Origin: Gammaproteobacteria bacterium
Lineage (GTDB): Bacteria; Pseudomonadota; Gammaproteobacteria; GRL18
Length of the DNA stretch: 64,000 nucleotides
NCBI GenBank assembly: GCA_016744375.1
Contig: JADGEM010000001.1
Span: 1-64,000 of the forward strand
Direction of reading: 5' to 3'
Below the pieces are notes generated by a model. That model made no database searches. It was given only the letters and a program-made list of their open reading frames with translations, and was not told where the DNA came from. Below, in pieces: positions 1 to 9,985 of this stretch. The position numbers were made by a program, and so were the translations under genes. The first letter of the stretch is position 1, and every line of letters starts with the position of its first letter.

Positions 1-107
1 GTTTTTTGAAACTTAAAAAGACTGATGACAATCCTGTATAGAATTTTTTAGGCTGAATCACAAAAAAATGCTATTTACGGATGGGCACTAATTAAGGAAT
101 TACGATA

Positions 108-959
108 ATGCAATGTGTTCTTTATCAGAGATTTTTTAGCGTTAATTTACTTTCAACTAGATTTTTAACTTTGCTGATGTGTTTTTTTATCAGCTCGACT
201 TCATTTTCTGATGAAGGTTTTCCCGGCCGTAAACAATTCCCGCAAATTCAGACTATTAGTATTGAAAAACTTTATGAAAAGATTGTCGATGATAAAGTCA
301 TCGTTGTGGATGTCCGCTCAGAGTATGAGTTTCAAACATTGAAGATCTTAAATGCCATTAACATCCCTGTTTCTCAAAAATCATTCCCTGTCAAGTTAAA
401 AGAGTTACGTGATAGTTCACCTAAAGAGATTGTTTTTTACTGCAATGGCAGGGCATGTTATAAGTCTTACAAAGCGGGAATTAAAGCACTTAATTATAAT
501 GTAAAAAATTGTGTTTCCTATGATGCAGGTGTTTTTGAATGGGCTCTTGCGCACTCTGATCAAGCTGTCTTATTAGGCCAGTCTCCGATTAATAAAGAGA
601 GTATTATTTCAAAAGATGACTTTAAATTACGTCTGTTAGCGCCAAAAGACTTTGAGCAAAATTCGCTTGGCGACGATAATTCTCTGATTTATGACATCAG
701 AGATCGTGAACAGCGTCGTGGTAGCAGTGGTATCTTTATGTTCAGGGATAAAAATGTTGAACTGGATAATACAAAAAAGCTAAGACGTATTATTCAAAAA
801 GCGATTGATAATGATTCAACGGTGTATTTTTATGATCAAAAAGGCAAGCAGGTCAGATGGTTACAATATACTCTGGAAGCACAGGGTCTGGAAAACTATT
901 ACTTCATGAAGGGCGGGGCGGGAGCCTATTATAAAATGCTGCGTAAAGAACAGAAATAA
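108..959 (+). CDS. Secreted tandem rhodanese-domain protein
   Basis: 283 residues. A hydrophobic segment at about 17-34 looks like a signal peptide or anchor, so the protein probably acts in the periplasm. The first rhodanese domain (about 50-150) has the VVDVRSEYEF motif and an active-site loop C-N-G-R-A-C with Cys112, as expected for sulfur transfer or persulfide binding. The second domain (about 165-280) keeps the fold pattern (DIRDREQRRG) but has Asp243 (YFYDQKGK) where the catalytic cysteine should be, so it is probably non-catalytic. The ATG is preceded by AAGGAA. The gene stands alone and converges on mfd across a shared hairpin. Rhodanese identity is well supported; the substrate is unknown. 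Confidence 0.85.
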   Translation: MQCVLYQRFFSVNLLSTRFLTLLMCFFISSTSFSDEGFPGRKQFPQIQTISIEKLYEKIVDDKVIVVDVRSEYEFQTLKILNAINIPVSQKSFPVKLKELRDSSPKEIVFYCNGRACYKSYKAGIKALNYNVKNCVSYDAGVFEWALAHSDQAVLLGQSPINKESIISKDDFKLRLLAPKDFEQNSLGDDNSLIYDIRDREQRRGSSGIFMFRDKNVELDNTKKLRRIIQKAIDNDSTVYFYDQKGKQVRWLQYTLEAQGLENYYFMKGGAGAYYKMLRKEQK

Positions 960-961
960 CG

Positions 962-987
962 AACATGGGCAAGCTGCCCATGTTTCC
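962..987. terminator. Bidirectional hairpin between rhodanese gene and mfd
   Basis: A perfect 10-bp stem (AACATGGGCA, 962-971, with its complement 975-984) with a 3-nt loop lies in the 33 bp between two convergent genes. The following T-run is short (three T), so termination is inferred from position and stem strength. Confidence 0.6.
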
Positions 988-992
988 ATGGT

Positions 993-3900
993 TTAACTCG
1001 CAAGATGATCTAATAAGCCGTTAAGGTATTGAAATTGCTTAGGTATGTCATTTTCCATTTTTAAAAGTTTCAGTTTATTATTACCTTCAAGTTTATAGAG
1101 AACGGATTTTGTCTGGATTAGGTTAATAATTTTCATCGGTTCAATATTGGGTTGATCACTGAAAGTAATCCTCCCACCAGCCTCACTATAGTCAATGCTC
1201 TGGATATCAAGAGGTGTGGCTTTTATCTTTAATGATGTGACTGCAAACAAATTTTTAATTTGCTCCGTTAGTAAGCCAAAGCGGTCAATCATCTCTACTT
1301 GAATATCTTTTAAGGTGACATCATCCTGTGCATTTGCAATGCGTTTGTACATAACCAGGCGGGTATGAATGTCAGGTAAATAATCATCTGGTATCAGTGC
1401 AGGAATATGCATATCAATTTCAGTGCCATGATGTGCAGAGATGTCAGAGTCAGGATCTTTACCTTCTTTCAACGATTTAACGGCACGTTCCAGTAAATCG
1501 GTGTAAAGTGTAAAGCCAATTTCGTGAATCTGCCCACTTTGATCCTCACCCAATAATTCACCAGAACCCCGAATTTCCAGATCATGAGTGGCCAGGGTAA
1601 AACCAGCCCCCAAATCTTCTATGGCCTCGATGGCTTCAAGGCGTTTTACTGCATCAGCAGTCATTGATTTTTTTTCTGGAATGGTGAGATAGGCATAGGC
1701 TTTGTGATGTGAGCGCCCAACCCGTCCCCGTAATTGATAAAGTTGTGCCAGTCCAAACCTGTCAGCACGTTCAATAACAATGGTATTTGCCGTTGGAATG
1801 TCAATACCTGTTTCAATAATGGTCGTACAGACTAAAATATTAAAACGTTGATGATAAAAATCACTCATAATGCGTTCAAGTTCTTTCTCAGGCATTTGAC
1901 CATGGGCAAGATCGACTTTTGCTTCCGGGATCAGTTCTGAAAGTTCTCTGGTTTTTTTAGCAATGGTCTGAACATTATTGTGCAGGACAAAAATTTGTCC
2001 ACCGCGCATAATCTCACGCTGACAGGCTTCTTTTATTGTTTCATTGCTCCATTGTTGCACAAACGTTTTAATTGATAGGCGACGTGCCGGCGGTGTTGCA
2101 ATGATTGAAAAATCCCGAATGCCGGCTAGAGACATATTTAATGTTCTTGGAATGGGAGTTGCCGTTAAGGTGAGAATATCCACTTTACTGCGTAATTTTT
2201 TAAAACGATCTTTTTGGCGAACACCAAAACGATGTTCTTCATCAATTATTACTATGCCGAGTTGCTTATATTTAATACTGTCCTGAAGTAACTTGTGAGT
2301 ACCAATGACTATATCAATGGTTCCGTCAGAAACACCCTTGAGTATGAGAGTCTGCTCTTTTTTAGTTTGAAACCTTGATAAACCGGCAATCTTGATGGGC
2401 CACTCAGCAAATCGGTTCTGAAAGTTTTCTGCATGTTGTTGACTGAGCAAGGTTGTTGGCACCAGAATAGCGACTTGTTTACCACCTAAAACAGCAATAA
2501 AGGCGGCACGCATAGCGACTTCTGTTTTACCAAAACCGACATCACCGCAGACAAGGCGATCCATTGGTTTTGGGCCACTCATATCTTCAATCACGTTTTC
2601 TATCGCTTTTTGTTGATCGGGTGTTTCTTCAAAGGGAAATTCACTGGCAAAAGCTTGATACTGATGTTCTTCATAACGATAAACAAATCCCTGCTGGGCT
2701 TCACGCTGAGCATATATTTCTAATAATTCAGCAGCAACATCTCTGATTTTTTCACGGGCTTTACGTTTTGCTTTTTCCCACTGACCACTGCCCAATTTGT
2801 GCAATGGAGCTGTATCAGGGTTTGAACCCGTATAGCGGCTGATAAGATGCAGAGAAGCAACAGGAACATAGAGCTTATCACCTCCGGCATACTCAAGTGC
2901 CAGAAACTCAGTGGTTTCATTACCCAGGGTGATCGTCTCCAGCCCCAGGTATCGTCCTACTCCATTATCCTCATGAACTACAGGGGCCCCGACTTTGAGT
3001 TCAGCCAGAGTATTGATAATAGCATCACTATCCTGAGACTTATTTTTTCGGCGACGGCGTTGCATGACCTGTTGGCCGTAAAGCTGAGATTCGCTGATAA
3101 TGATGACGTCAGTTAACTGCAATCCGTCATCAAGCGGTGCAATGCAAATGCCTATTGCTTTGTCTGAACGTTGAAAGTCTATCCAGTGATTGAAATTTTT
3201 AGGGTAAATTTTATAAGGTTTGAATAATTCCAGCAGTGTTTCACGCCGGCCGGCTGTCTCTGCACAAAAAAGAATGCGCTGATTATTTTCTTTTGCTGAC
3301 TGAAGATAGTGAGTCAGCTTATCAAGTGCGGTTTTAATCTGGGTTGCAGATTGTGTGGCGATAGTAAGTGGGGGAGGATTTTCACTGGCAAAGTTAAAGA
3401 CTCCAGTTTTTTCTTGAAACTCAAAGCTCTGACAAATGACTCTTGGATAGTTTTTTAGATATGAAAACAGTTCATCAGTTTTTAGAAAAAGTGCCTGGGG
3501 TGCTAACACAGGCCTTGTGACATTATGTCTGTATTGCTCGTACCGTTGTCCAGTATCACTGATAAATTGACTGGTCACAACCTCAAGATCGGTAAAATTG
3601 ACAATGATTGATTGTTCAGGTAGAAAATCAAAAAGTGTTGTGGTCTGTTTAAAAAACAGGGGTAGGTAATATTCAATACCTGAGGGTGAAATTCCCTGTC
3701 CCACTTCATTGTATATAGTACTCTCTGTCAGCTCTCCGCCTAGAGTATTACGATACTGCTCTCTAAAAAGCTCAATGCTATGTTTATCTAGAGGGAATTC
3801 TCTGGCAGGCATCATATTAATAGAATCAATTGCATTAATGGAACGTTGTGTTTCGATGTCAAATGTTTTGATGGAATCTATTTCATCATCAAAGAGGTCC

Positions 3901-4463
3901 AGTCGATAGGGGAGAGTGCTGCCCATGGGATATAAATCAACGATGCTGCCCCGTACTGCAAACTCACCATGTTCGTAGACGTTGGCAACACATCGATAAC
4001 CTCTTTTTTCCAGATCACGACGAAATTTAGAAATATCAAGTATCATGCCCTTATTAAGCAGCAGGGTATTGTTATTGATGTAATCCAATGGCATTAATCG
4101 ATGCATTAGAGTATTCAGAGGGACAATTAAAATCCCTTTTTTCAGGCTTGGCAGGCGATATAGAGTCGCCAGGCGTTCAGAAATAATATCCTGATGGGGT
4201 GAAAACAGATCATAGGCCAAAGTTTCCCAGTCCGGCAGGGTAAGAATTTCAAGCTTGGATTTTTCTAGAAAGAAACTTAACTCGTATTTTATTTTTTGGG
4301 CAGAGGGCATATCAGATGTGATCAGAGTAATAAATTTATCTGATTGCTGTGCCAGATTGCTGATGGCCAATGCTAATGCACTGCCATATAGTTTACCCCA
4401 ATGGCTTTTCATGCCGGGTTTATTAACAAATTGGGGGTTAAAGGGGGAGTAAAGTTTGTCCAT
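993..4463 (-). CDS. mfd: Transcription-repair coupling factor Mfd
   Basis: 1156 residues, full length for the family. Mfd removes RNA polymerase stalled at DNA lesions and recruits UvrA. The N-terminal third is the UvrB-like region. Next comes a CarD/RID-type RNA polymerase interaction domain at about 487-555 (GAPVVHEDNGVGRYLGLE). The translocase follows, with Walker A CGDVGFGKTE, the DEEH box (IIDEEHRFGVRQKDR), TATPIPRTL and the QLRGRVGRS motif, and then the C-terminal D7 domain. Minus strand, divergent from thrC across about 165 bp. No missing motif seen. Confidence 0.97.
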   Translation of the reverse strand: MDKLYSPFNPQFVNKPGMKSHWGKLYGSALALAISNLAQQSDKFITLITSDMPSAQKIKYELSFFLEKSKLEILTLPDWETLAYDLFSPHQDIISERLATLYRLPSLKKGILIVPLNTLMHRLMPLDYINNNTLLLNKGMILDISKFRRDLEKRGYRCVANVYEHGEFAVRGSIVDLYPMGSTLPYRLDLFDDEIDSIKTFDIETQRSINAIDSINMMPAREFPLDKHSIELFREQYRNTLGGELTESTIYNEVGQGISPSGIEYYLPLFFKQTTTLFDFLPEQSIIVNFTDLEVVTSQFISDTGQRYEQYRHNVTRPVLAPQALFLKTDELFSYLKNYPRVICQSFEFQEKTGVFNFASENPPPLTIATQSATQIKTALDKLTHYLQSAKENNQRILFCAETAGRRETLLELFKPYKIYPKNFNHWIDFQRSDKAIGICIAPLDDGLQLTDVIIISESQLYGQQVMQRRRRKNKSQDSDAIINTLAELKVGAPVVHEDNGVGRYLGLETITLGNETTEFLALEYAGGDKLYVPVASLHLISRYTGSNPDTAPLHKLGSGQWEKAKRKAREKIRDVAAELLEIYAQREAQQGFVYRYEEHQYQAFASEFPFEETPDQQKAIENVIEDMSGPKPMDRLVCGDVGFGKTEVAMRAAFIAVLGGKQVAILVPTTLLSQQHAENFQNRFAEWPIKIAGLSRFQTKKEQTLILKGVSDGTIDIVIGTHKLLQDSIKYKQLGIVIIDEEHRFGVRQKDRFKKLRSKVDILTLTATPIPRTLNMSLAGIRDFSIIATPPARRLSIKTFVQQWSNETIKEACQREIMRGGQIFVLHNNVQTIAKKTRELSELIPEAKVDLAHGQMPEKELERIMSDFYHQRFNILVCTTIIETGIDIPTANTIVIERADRFGLAQLYQLRGRVGRSHHKAYAYLTIPEKKSMTADAVKRLEAIEAIEDLGAGFTLATHDLEIRGSGELLGEDQSGQIHEIGFTLYTDLLERAVKSLKEGKDPDSDISAHHGTEIDMHIPALIPDDYLPDIHTRLVMYKRIANAQDDVTLKDIQVEMIDRFGLLTEQIKNLFAVTSLKIKATPLDIQSIDYSEAGGRITFSDQPNIEPMKIINLIQTKSVLYKLEGNNKLKLLKMENDIPKQFQYLNGLLDHLAS

Positions 4464-4629
4464 GTCTTTTGAGGCTTTGGTTTTAATAAGTGCAATTATA
4501 AAGAATTCGATGTGGTTTTAGTAGGCGTAATAGGAACTATGCAAAAAAATGGCAATATTGGGTGCTCAAATGAGTGTGCTTAGGTATAATTAAGTGTTTA
4601 TTTCTTTTGTTAAGGCCTCAGGTACAAAT

Positions 4630-6099
4630 ATGAATTTTATTGAAACACGCGGTAATGATGGTGAACATTCTCTAAAGGTGAGTTTTTCTTCGGCCATTCT
4701 TGCTCCCATTGCTTCTTTTGGCGGTATCTATGTTCCTGAAGTTTTACCTCAATTAGGGGCTGATTTTTTACAGAAGCATGTTGATTCAGGGTATAAAACA
4801 TTAGCTAAGAATGTTTTAGAAGCATTTGAAATCGATATTGACTCCCAGGTGATCGAGGAAGCTTTGAGTTTATATGATCACTTTGACGATCCTTCTAATC
4901 CAGTTCCTCTGGAAAAAGTAAAAGATGATCTTTATGTCAGTGAGTTATACCATGGCCCAACCAGAGCCTTTAAAGATATGGCTTTACAGCCATTTGGCGT
5001 GGTGCTTTCATCTCTGGCACAAAAACGTAATGAAAATTATCTGATTATGGCCGCCACGAGTGGTGATACCGGTCCTGCAGCTTTGGAAACATTTAAAAAT
5101 CGTACTAATGTTCAGGTTGCCTGTCTTTATCCCGATGGCGGTACATCGGATGTACAGCGTCTGCAGATGGTGACTGAAGATGCTGAGAATCTGAAAGTTA
5201 TCGGTATTCACGGTGATTTTGATGATGCTCAGAATGCTCTGAAACGTTTATTGGGCTCAGCAACCTTTAAGGCTAAACTTAAAGAAAAGAATATTCATCT
5301 TTCCGCTGCCAATTCAGTTAACTTTGGTCGAATTATTTTTCAGCTGATTTACCATATTTATAGTTATCTTGAACTGGTGCGCAAAGGAGCCATCAGCTTG
5401 GGAGATAAAGTGTATCTTGATGTCCCAAGTGGTAATTTTGGTAATGCTTTAGGCGGTTACTATGCTATGAAAATGGGGCTGCCTGTAGAGAAAATATTAA
5501 TTGCTTCAAATAAAAATAATGTTTTAACTCAGTTAATTAACCGGGGGGAATATGATTTACGCAAGATGTCAGTAATTTCTACCAGCTCTCCTGCGATGGA
5601 TATATTAAAGTCATCCAATGTAGAACGTATTTTGTTTGATATGTTTGGTGCTCAACGCACTAAAGAGCTTATGGAAAATCTGGATAATGATAACCACTAT
5701 GAGTTAAATTCAGAGGAACTGACACGGTTGCAGAGCATTTTTTCAGCTGATTTTTGTGAAGATGAAGAAGGTAGACAGTACATCAAAGAGGCATTTACCA
5801 GAGGATATTTAATGGACCCTCATACCGCAACCTGCTTTAAAGCCTATGATACTTGCCGTGATAAGTCTCTCACAACGATTGCTTATTCAACCGCTGAATG
5901 GACTAAATTTTCACCAACGATTGCAAATGCCTTGACTGGTGAGCATGATGCCAGTGATATTGATGCCCTGAAGTCTATTGCAAAAGAGGCGAATATTTCC
6001 ATCCCGGATATAATTAATGAATTATTTGAAAAAGAAATTACTCAAAAAACAGTAATTGATAAGCAGGATATAGAAAAAGAAATTCTGGCTTTTTTATAA
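4630..6099 (+). CDS. thrC: Threonine synthase
   Basis: 489 residues from the ATG at 4630. A longer frame opens at 4594 with a non-ATG codon, but MNFIETRGNDG is the usual N-terminus of the long (E. coli/yeast-like) ThrC class. This PLP enzyme converts O-phosphohomoserine to threonine. The PLP lysine motif is HGPTRAFKDMALQPFG, the phosphate-binding loop is AATSGDTGPAALE, and VPSGNFGNALGGYYAMKMG is also typical. No other thr genes are adjacent, so it appears to be a single gene. Confidence 0.95.
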   Translation: MNFIETRGNDGEHSLKVSFSSAILAPIASFGGIYVPEVLPQLGADFLQKHVDSGYKTLAKNVLEAFEIDIDSQVIEEALSLYDHFDDPSNPVPLEKVKDDLYVSELYHGPTRAFKDMALQPFGVVLSSLAQKRNENYLIMAATSGDTGPAALETFKNRTNVQVACLYPDGGTSDVQRLQMVTEDAENLKVIGIHGDFDDAQNALKRLLGSATFKAKLKEKNIHLSAANSVNFGRIIFQLIYHIYSYLELVRKGAISLGDKVYLDVPSGNFGNALGGYYAMKMGLPVEKILIASNKNNVLTQLINRGEYDLRKMSVISTSSPAMDILKSSNVERILFDMFGAQRTKELMENLDNDNHYELNSEELTRLQSIFSADFCEDEEGRQYIKEAFTRGYLMDPHTATCFKAYDTCRDKSLTTIAYSTAEWTKFSPTIANALTGEHDASDIDALKSIAKEANISIPDIINELFEKEITQKTVIDKQDIEKEILAFL

Positions 6100-6146
6100 A
6101 ATGCTATAAAAATTCATTTATGCAGCAAAACATAAACATTTCTGTA

Positions 6147-6566
6147 TTAAGAAATAAGTGGGAATTTAACCTTCTGCCCACCCATGGCTTTTGATAATCC
6201 ATAAATACCCAGCATAACAAAAACACTGTGTATGCAGGTTAAATAAGTAATTATAATCGTCCAGGTGATTGCAGCGCTGGTAGTGCTGAAAAAGTAAAAA
6301 ACGGCAATGATTCCAACAATAAAAATACCGGCCAGGATGCTGGCGATCAGGGTTTGTCTGAGATGATTATATGCAACGGAATCAGGCCGATCTGAGTGCT
6401 TTCTAAACAAATACAACAGCACTAAAAAGGGGATTATCGGGATCAATAACAGGTTAGCAAGGAATAATCCTTCAGCCAGTATCGCAATAATTGATTCCTT
6501 TTTTTCAACTTCATTCATTTCGATATTTGATTCACTTATGTTCTCAGATTGGCTTAGACTGGTCAT
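6147..6566 (-). CDS. Small membrane protein, DUF4870-like
   Basis: 139 residues. A polar 22-residue N-terminus is followed by three or four membrane segments (about 27-52, 68-95, 97-125). The phrase YNHLRQTLIASILAG resembles the conserved 'F-N-x-Q' region of the DUF4870/Tic20-like family. That is a resemblance seen by eye only. It sits between thrC (convergent) and the ArsC-like gene on the same strand 34 bp upstream, possibly cotranscribed with it. Function unknown. Confidence 0.6.
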   Translation of the reverse strand: MTSLSQSENISESNIEMNEVEKKESIIAILAEGLFLANLLLIPIIPFLVLLYLFRKHSDRPDSVAYNHLRQTLIASILAGIFIVGIIAVFYFFSTTSAAITWTIIITYLTCIHSVFVMLGIYGLSKAMGGQKVKFPLIS

Positions 6567-6600
6567 GTTATGGCCCCTTAAAATTAATTATGGCTAATAT

Positions 6601-6948
6601 TTATAGTATTTCTAACACGCTTTCGGGTGGACGTCCCAAAGCAAATTTGTTGTCTGATGTGACAACAATAGGGCGTTCTATCAGTTTTGGATATTTAAGC
6701 ATTGCTGAGATTAATTGCTCGCTGCTGAGTGATTCATCCGCTAGATTATTGTCTTTATACTCTGCTTCACCTTTTCGCATTAAATCTCTTGGAGTCATAT
6801 TTAATGCCTCTAGAATTGCCTTTAACTCTGTTTCTGATGGTGGAGTTTTTAAATATTCTATAATTTCAGGTTTTACTCCATGTTCTTCTAATAATTGTAG
6901 AGTCTGGCGTGACTTAGAGCAGCGAGGGTTATGGTATATTTTTATACT
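6601..6948 (-). CDS. ArsC-family (glutaredoxin-type) reductase
   Basis: 115 residues from the internal ATG (MSIKIYHNPRCSKSRQTL). The open frame starts seven codons further up, but family members start at this Met. The catalytic cysteine lies in the NPRCSKSR loop near residue 12. ERPIVVTSDNKFALGRPPE carries the family arginines. This fits the YfgD/ArsC group, which reduces arsenate with glutathione/glutaredoxin or acts as a general thiol reductase. There is no arsB or arsR nearby, so an arsenic role is not shown by context. Confidence 0.85.
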   Translation of the reverse strand, partial: SIKIYHNPRCSKSRQTLQLLEEHGVKPEIIEYLKTPPSETELKAILEALNMTPRDLMRKGEAEYKDNNLADESLSSEQLISAMLKYPKLIERPIVVTSDNKFALGRPPESVLEIL

Positions 6949-6969
6949 CATGATTTTTCCAATTTTCAT

Positions 6970-7654
6970 AAAATTATTAATAATAACCTAGTAAAACAAT
7001 AAGGCATTAGTAACTATAGCAAAAATTTAGCATTAAATCATTAATAAGAGTGGAATTAGTGGCTCATAGTGGTGTCCCTGATGTCTATTGTTCTAAAATC
7101 TAATTAGAATAGTTTACAATAATAATAAAAACATTTCTTAATAGAAAATGACATGAAAAGAATGGATCGTTTTGAAAGTATGTCCGCCACTAATACTATT
7201 CACAGTCAGGCCAACCCAGACCCTGCTCCTGTAAAAATGACACATCTGTCTCATACTTCTTTGCATATTGTCTCTTCGCATAGCCCCTCTCCACATAGTT
7301 CATCTTTGTATAAAAAGATGAAATAGTTGACTTTCTTGATAGACCTTATGCTGTTTTTAGTCATAGTATATCGGGGCATTATTAGCCTATGAATTGGCTC
7401 AGGAAATACAAAAACGTGGAGTAAAAAAGTATCTCATTTCTTTATCCATCCTAACGAACAGCATCTACTAAAATGTCTGGTAGTGAGCTTTTGAAATAAT
7501 TAAGTACAGAGGAATTAAGTAGAGTCAGCTAAATCCTACAGTTCTATAAAAAATAGCTTTAATTATATCTTTGACTACAATTAAATAATCATCAAAGTTT
7601 TTTCTGAATGGATATTAATCTAAACTGTTGATTTTAATAAACTAAGTTAATAAT
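6970..7654. other. Intergenic region with decayed gene
   Basis: About 680 bp without an intact recognisable gene. It holds a 57-codon open frame (7153-7326, rich in Ser/His, not recognised) and, overlapping its end and running on, the thioesterase remnant listed separately. The DNA after 7450 is AT-rich with scattered stops and precedes the GGDEF-EAL gene. No promoter could be assigned. Confidence 0.5.
7280..7445 (+). pseudogene. Remnant of a type II (GrsT-like) thioesterase
   Basis: Read with one frameshift, the DNA encodes DRPYAVFSHSI (7338-7370), then after two extra bases GALLAYELAQEIQKRGVKK (7373 onwards). This matches the family pattern 'rPyalfGHSmGallAyELareirrRG' around the nucleophile serine of type II thioesterases, which edit nonribosomal peptide or polyketide synthases. 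The nucleophile elbow is damaged (S-H-S-I-S-G instead of G-H-S-M-G) and stops follow in all frames. The 3' end of the 57-codon frame (SSLYKKMK) may be the preceding helix. No synthase gene is nearby. The family is inferred by eye from about 30 residues. Confidence 0.45.
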
Positions 7655-9985
7655 ATGAATCTGCATTTTCGACTTGATTTTACTGGTATACTTTTTCTTA
7701 TTATCATTCCGATTCTTTTGCTCGCCCTGATTTTTATCTATTCGATCCAAACGCAGACAATGAGTCATAAGAGTGAAATGTTGAAACATAAAGCGGAAAT
7801 GATTGCAGAAATCATTACCAATGTGGCTCAATTTGATACTAAGTATGATGAAAATCCATTTAGCTTTAATGATTTACGGGCAACAGTCTCTCAAATTAAT
7901 TCCAGTTTTGTTTCCTTATCAGAAAATGAATTAAATTTAGAGTATTTAATTGGAATACACAAAAAAGATGAAATTGTTTTTTTAGCCTTTTCAAAAGAGC
8001 CCCCGCCGGCAATTAAATGGAGTGATCACCATCTTGCTGTACCTATGAGAAAAGCGCTTATGGGTGAAGAAGGCAGCATTGTTCAGTCTGACTATTTGGG
8101 AAATAAAGTTTTTGCAGCCTATCACCCGATTAAAAATACACCTTTGGCACTTGTGATAAAACAACCTTATGCCAATCATTCTAGACCCTTTATCAAGGCA
8201 GCAATCTTTATTATTGTCTGTACCCTGTTATTATCAATGTTCATTTTTTATGTATTGCATAAAAATGCCTTGCATAATAAAAAGATTATAGATGCCAAAG
8301 AGGAACGTTTTTCTCAATTAGTTGAAAACATGAACGATTGGGTTTGGGAGGTAAATGACAAAGGGGTCTATACTTTTGCTAGTCATCAAGTTAAATCCAT
8401 ACTTGGTTATTCCTCGAATGAGATAATTGGAGTCACTCCTTTTACATTAATGGATATTGAAGAAGCTAAAAAAATACGGCTTATCTTTTCTCAGTTAGTT
8501 GTACAAAAAAGCAAAATTGTTGATTTGATCAATATTAATCGCCATAAAGATGGCCATGAAGTTTTTTTATTAACCAATGGCGCTCCATTTTTTAATGAAT
8601 ACGGTGACTTTTTGGGGTATAGGGGGATTGACCGGGATATCACTCAACGTATAAAAAAACAAAAAAAAATTGAAACAATGGCCTATAGCGATACTTTAAC
8701 TGGTCTGGCCAACCGTTACAGCAGCTATCAGCGAATTCGTGAAGAACTTGAATATTGTCAACGTAATCAAATTGTTTCAGCGGTAATGTTTCTTGATCTT
8801 GATGGCTTTAAGGTGATCAATGATTCATTGGGACATGATAATGGTGACATTGTTCTGAAAGTAATTTCACAACGTATTTCATCAGAATTACGTAGTTTTG
8901 ATTTAGTGGGCCGCCTTGGTGGTGATGAATTTATCATTTTATTGCGTGGAGCAAAACAGTGTCAGGAGGAATGTTATCGACAAATTGAATTATTATCAGA
9001 ACGCATTATTGAATCAATTAACGAACCAATAATTCTTCAGGATAGCAAATTACATCTTGGTGTCAGTATTGGCATTGCATTGATCCCCCAGGATGGAGAT
9101 ATTGTTGATGAATTAATTAAACATGCTGATAGTGCAATGTATAAAGCCAAATTGGCTGGAAAAAATTGTCGTGTTTTTTATAAAAAAGAATTTCAGATTG
9201 CTGCTGACATGATTCTAACTTTGAAAAATGAGCTCATTGAAGCATTCGAAAAGGATCAATTTGTACTTTATTATCAGCGCCAATGTAATGCTAACGGCAG
9301 TAAAACCCTGGGTTATGAAGCATTAATCCGCTGGCAGCATGAAGAGCAGGGTGTATTGTCTCCGGGTAAGTTCCTACCTTATATGGAGCAAATTGGTTTT
9401 ATGAGGCAACTTGATCTCTGGGTAATCGAACGAGTTTGCCGTGATATCTCTTCCTTTGATGCACTGACTGAAGGTCAGATAACAATTTCTGTTAACCTAT
9501 CGGCTAAAAGTTTTGAGGATAGAAAGTTTGTCAGTATTATTGAAGAGATTGTTAACCGATATCATATTAATACCTCTCGTATTACCCTTGAAGTGACAGA
9601 AGATCTACTGATAACGAATATTATAAATGTTACCTATGTTATTGATCAAATTAAAAGACTTGGTTTTAAACTAGCTATTGATGATTTTGGAACAGGCTAT
9701 TCCAGTTTGTCTTATTTATCCCAAATAAATTTTGATGAAATAAAAATTGATATGCGATTTGTTCAAGCCATTGAAACAAGCCCGACAGACAGGCAAATTT
9801 GTAAACTGATTTTGTCGTTGGCAAAAGAGCTGGGGGTTAAGGTTGTCGCAGAGGGGGTTGAAACTCAAGAACAACTGGAATTTGTTAATTCTAATGGTGC
9901 AGATGTGATCCAGGGGTACTTGTTTTCAAAGCCACTTTCACTGGCTGAAGTGGTTGATTTTTCAAGGGGGAATTTATCAGGATAG
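7655..9985 (+). CDS. Membrane PAS-GGDEF-EAL cyclic-di-GMP protein
   Basis: 776 residues. Two membrane segments (about 11-32 and 178-200) enclose a periplasmic sensor domain. A PAS domain follows at about 215-335, then GGDEF (about 345-510) and EAL (about 530-770). GRLGGDEF is intact, with an I-site RxxD (RSFD) five residues before it. The EAL domain has YEALIRW, VNLSAKSF, LEVTEDLL, IDDFGTGYSSL, EIKID and AEGVET, so the phosphodiesterase residues are present. It could therefore both make and degrade c-di-GMP; which activity dominates cannot be told. Its 3' end overlaps modC on the other strand by 9 bp. Confidence 0.93.
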   Translation: MNLHFRLDFTGILFLIIIPILLLALIFIYSIQTQTMSHKSEMLKHKAEMIAEIITNVAQFDTKYDENPFSFNDLRATVSQINSSFVSLSENELNLEYLIGIHKKDEIVFLAFSKEPPPAIKWSDHHLAVPMRKALMGEEGSIVQSDYLGNKVFAAYHPIKNTPLALVIKQPYANHSRPFIKAAIFIIVCTLLLSMFIFYVLHKNALHNKKIIDAKEERFSQLVENMNDWVWEVNDKGVYTFASHQVKSILGYSSNEIIGVTPFTLMDIEEAKKIRLIFSQLVVQKSKIVDLININRHKDGHEVFLLTNGAPFFNEYGDFLGYRGIDRDITQRIKKQKKIETMAYSDTLTGLANRYSSYQRIREELEYCQRNQIVSAVMFLDLDGFKVINDSLGHDNGDIVLKVISQRISSELRSFDLVGRLGGDEFIILLRGAKQCQEECYRQIELLSERIIESINEPIILQDSKLHLGVSIGIALIPQDGDIVDELIKHADSAMYKAKLAGKNCRVFYKKEFQIAADMILTLKNELIEAFEKDQFVLYYQRQCNANGSKTLGYEALIRWQHEEQGVLSPGKFLPYMEQIGFMRQLDLWVIERVCRDISSFDALTEGQITISVNLSAKSFEDRKFVSIIEEIVNRYHINTSRITLEVTEDLLITNIINVTYVIDQIKRLGFKLAIDDFGTGYSSLSYLSQINFDEIKIDMRFVQAIETSPTDRQICKLILSLAKELGVKVVAEGVETQEQLEFVNSNGADVIQGYLFSKPLSLAEVVDFSRGNLSG

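Noticed and set aside
6491-6991. 166-codon plus-strand frame
   Set aside because: Shadow of the ArsC-like and DUF4870-like genes on the minus strand, which have clear family motifs.
7153-7326. 57-codon frame as an intact gene
   Set aside because: Ser/His-rich composition, no ribosome site, and its end merges into the frameshifted thioesterase remnant.
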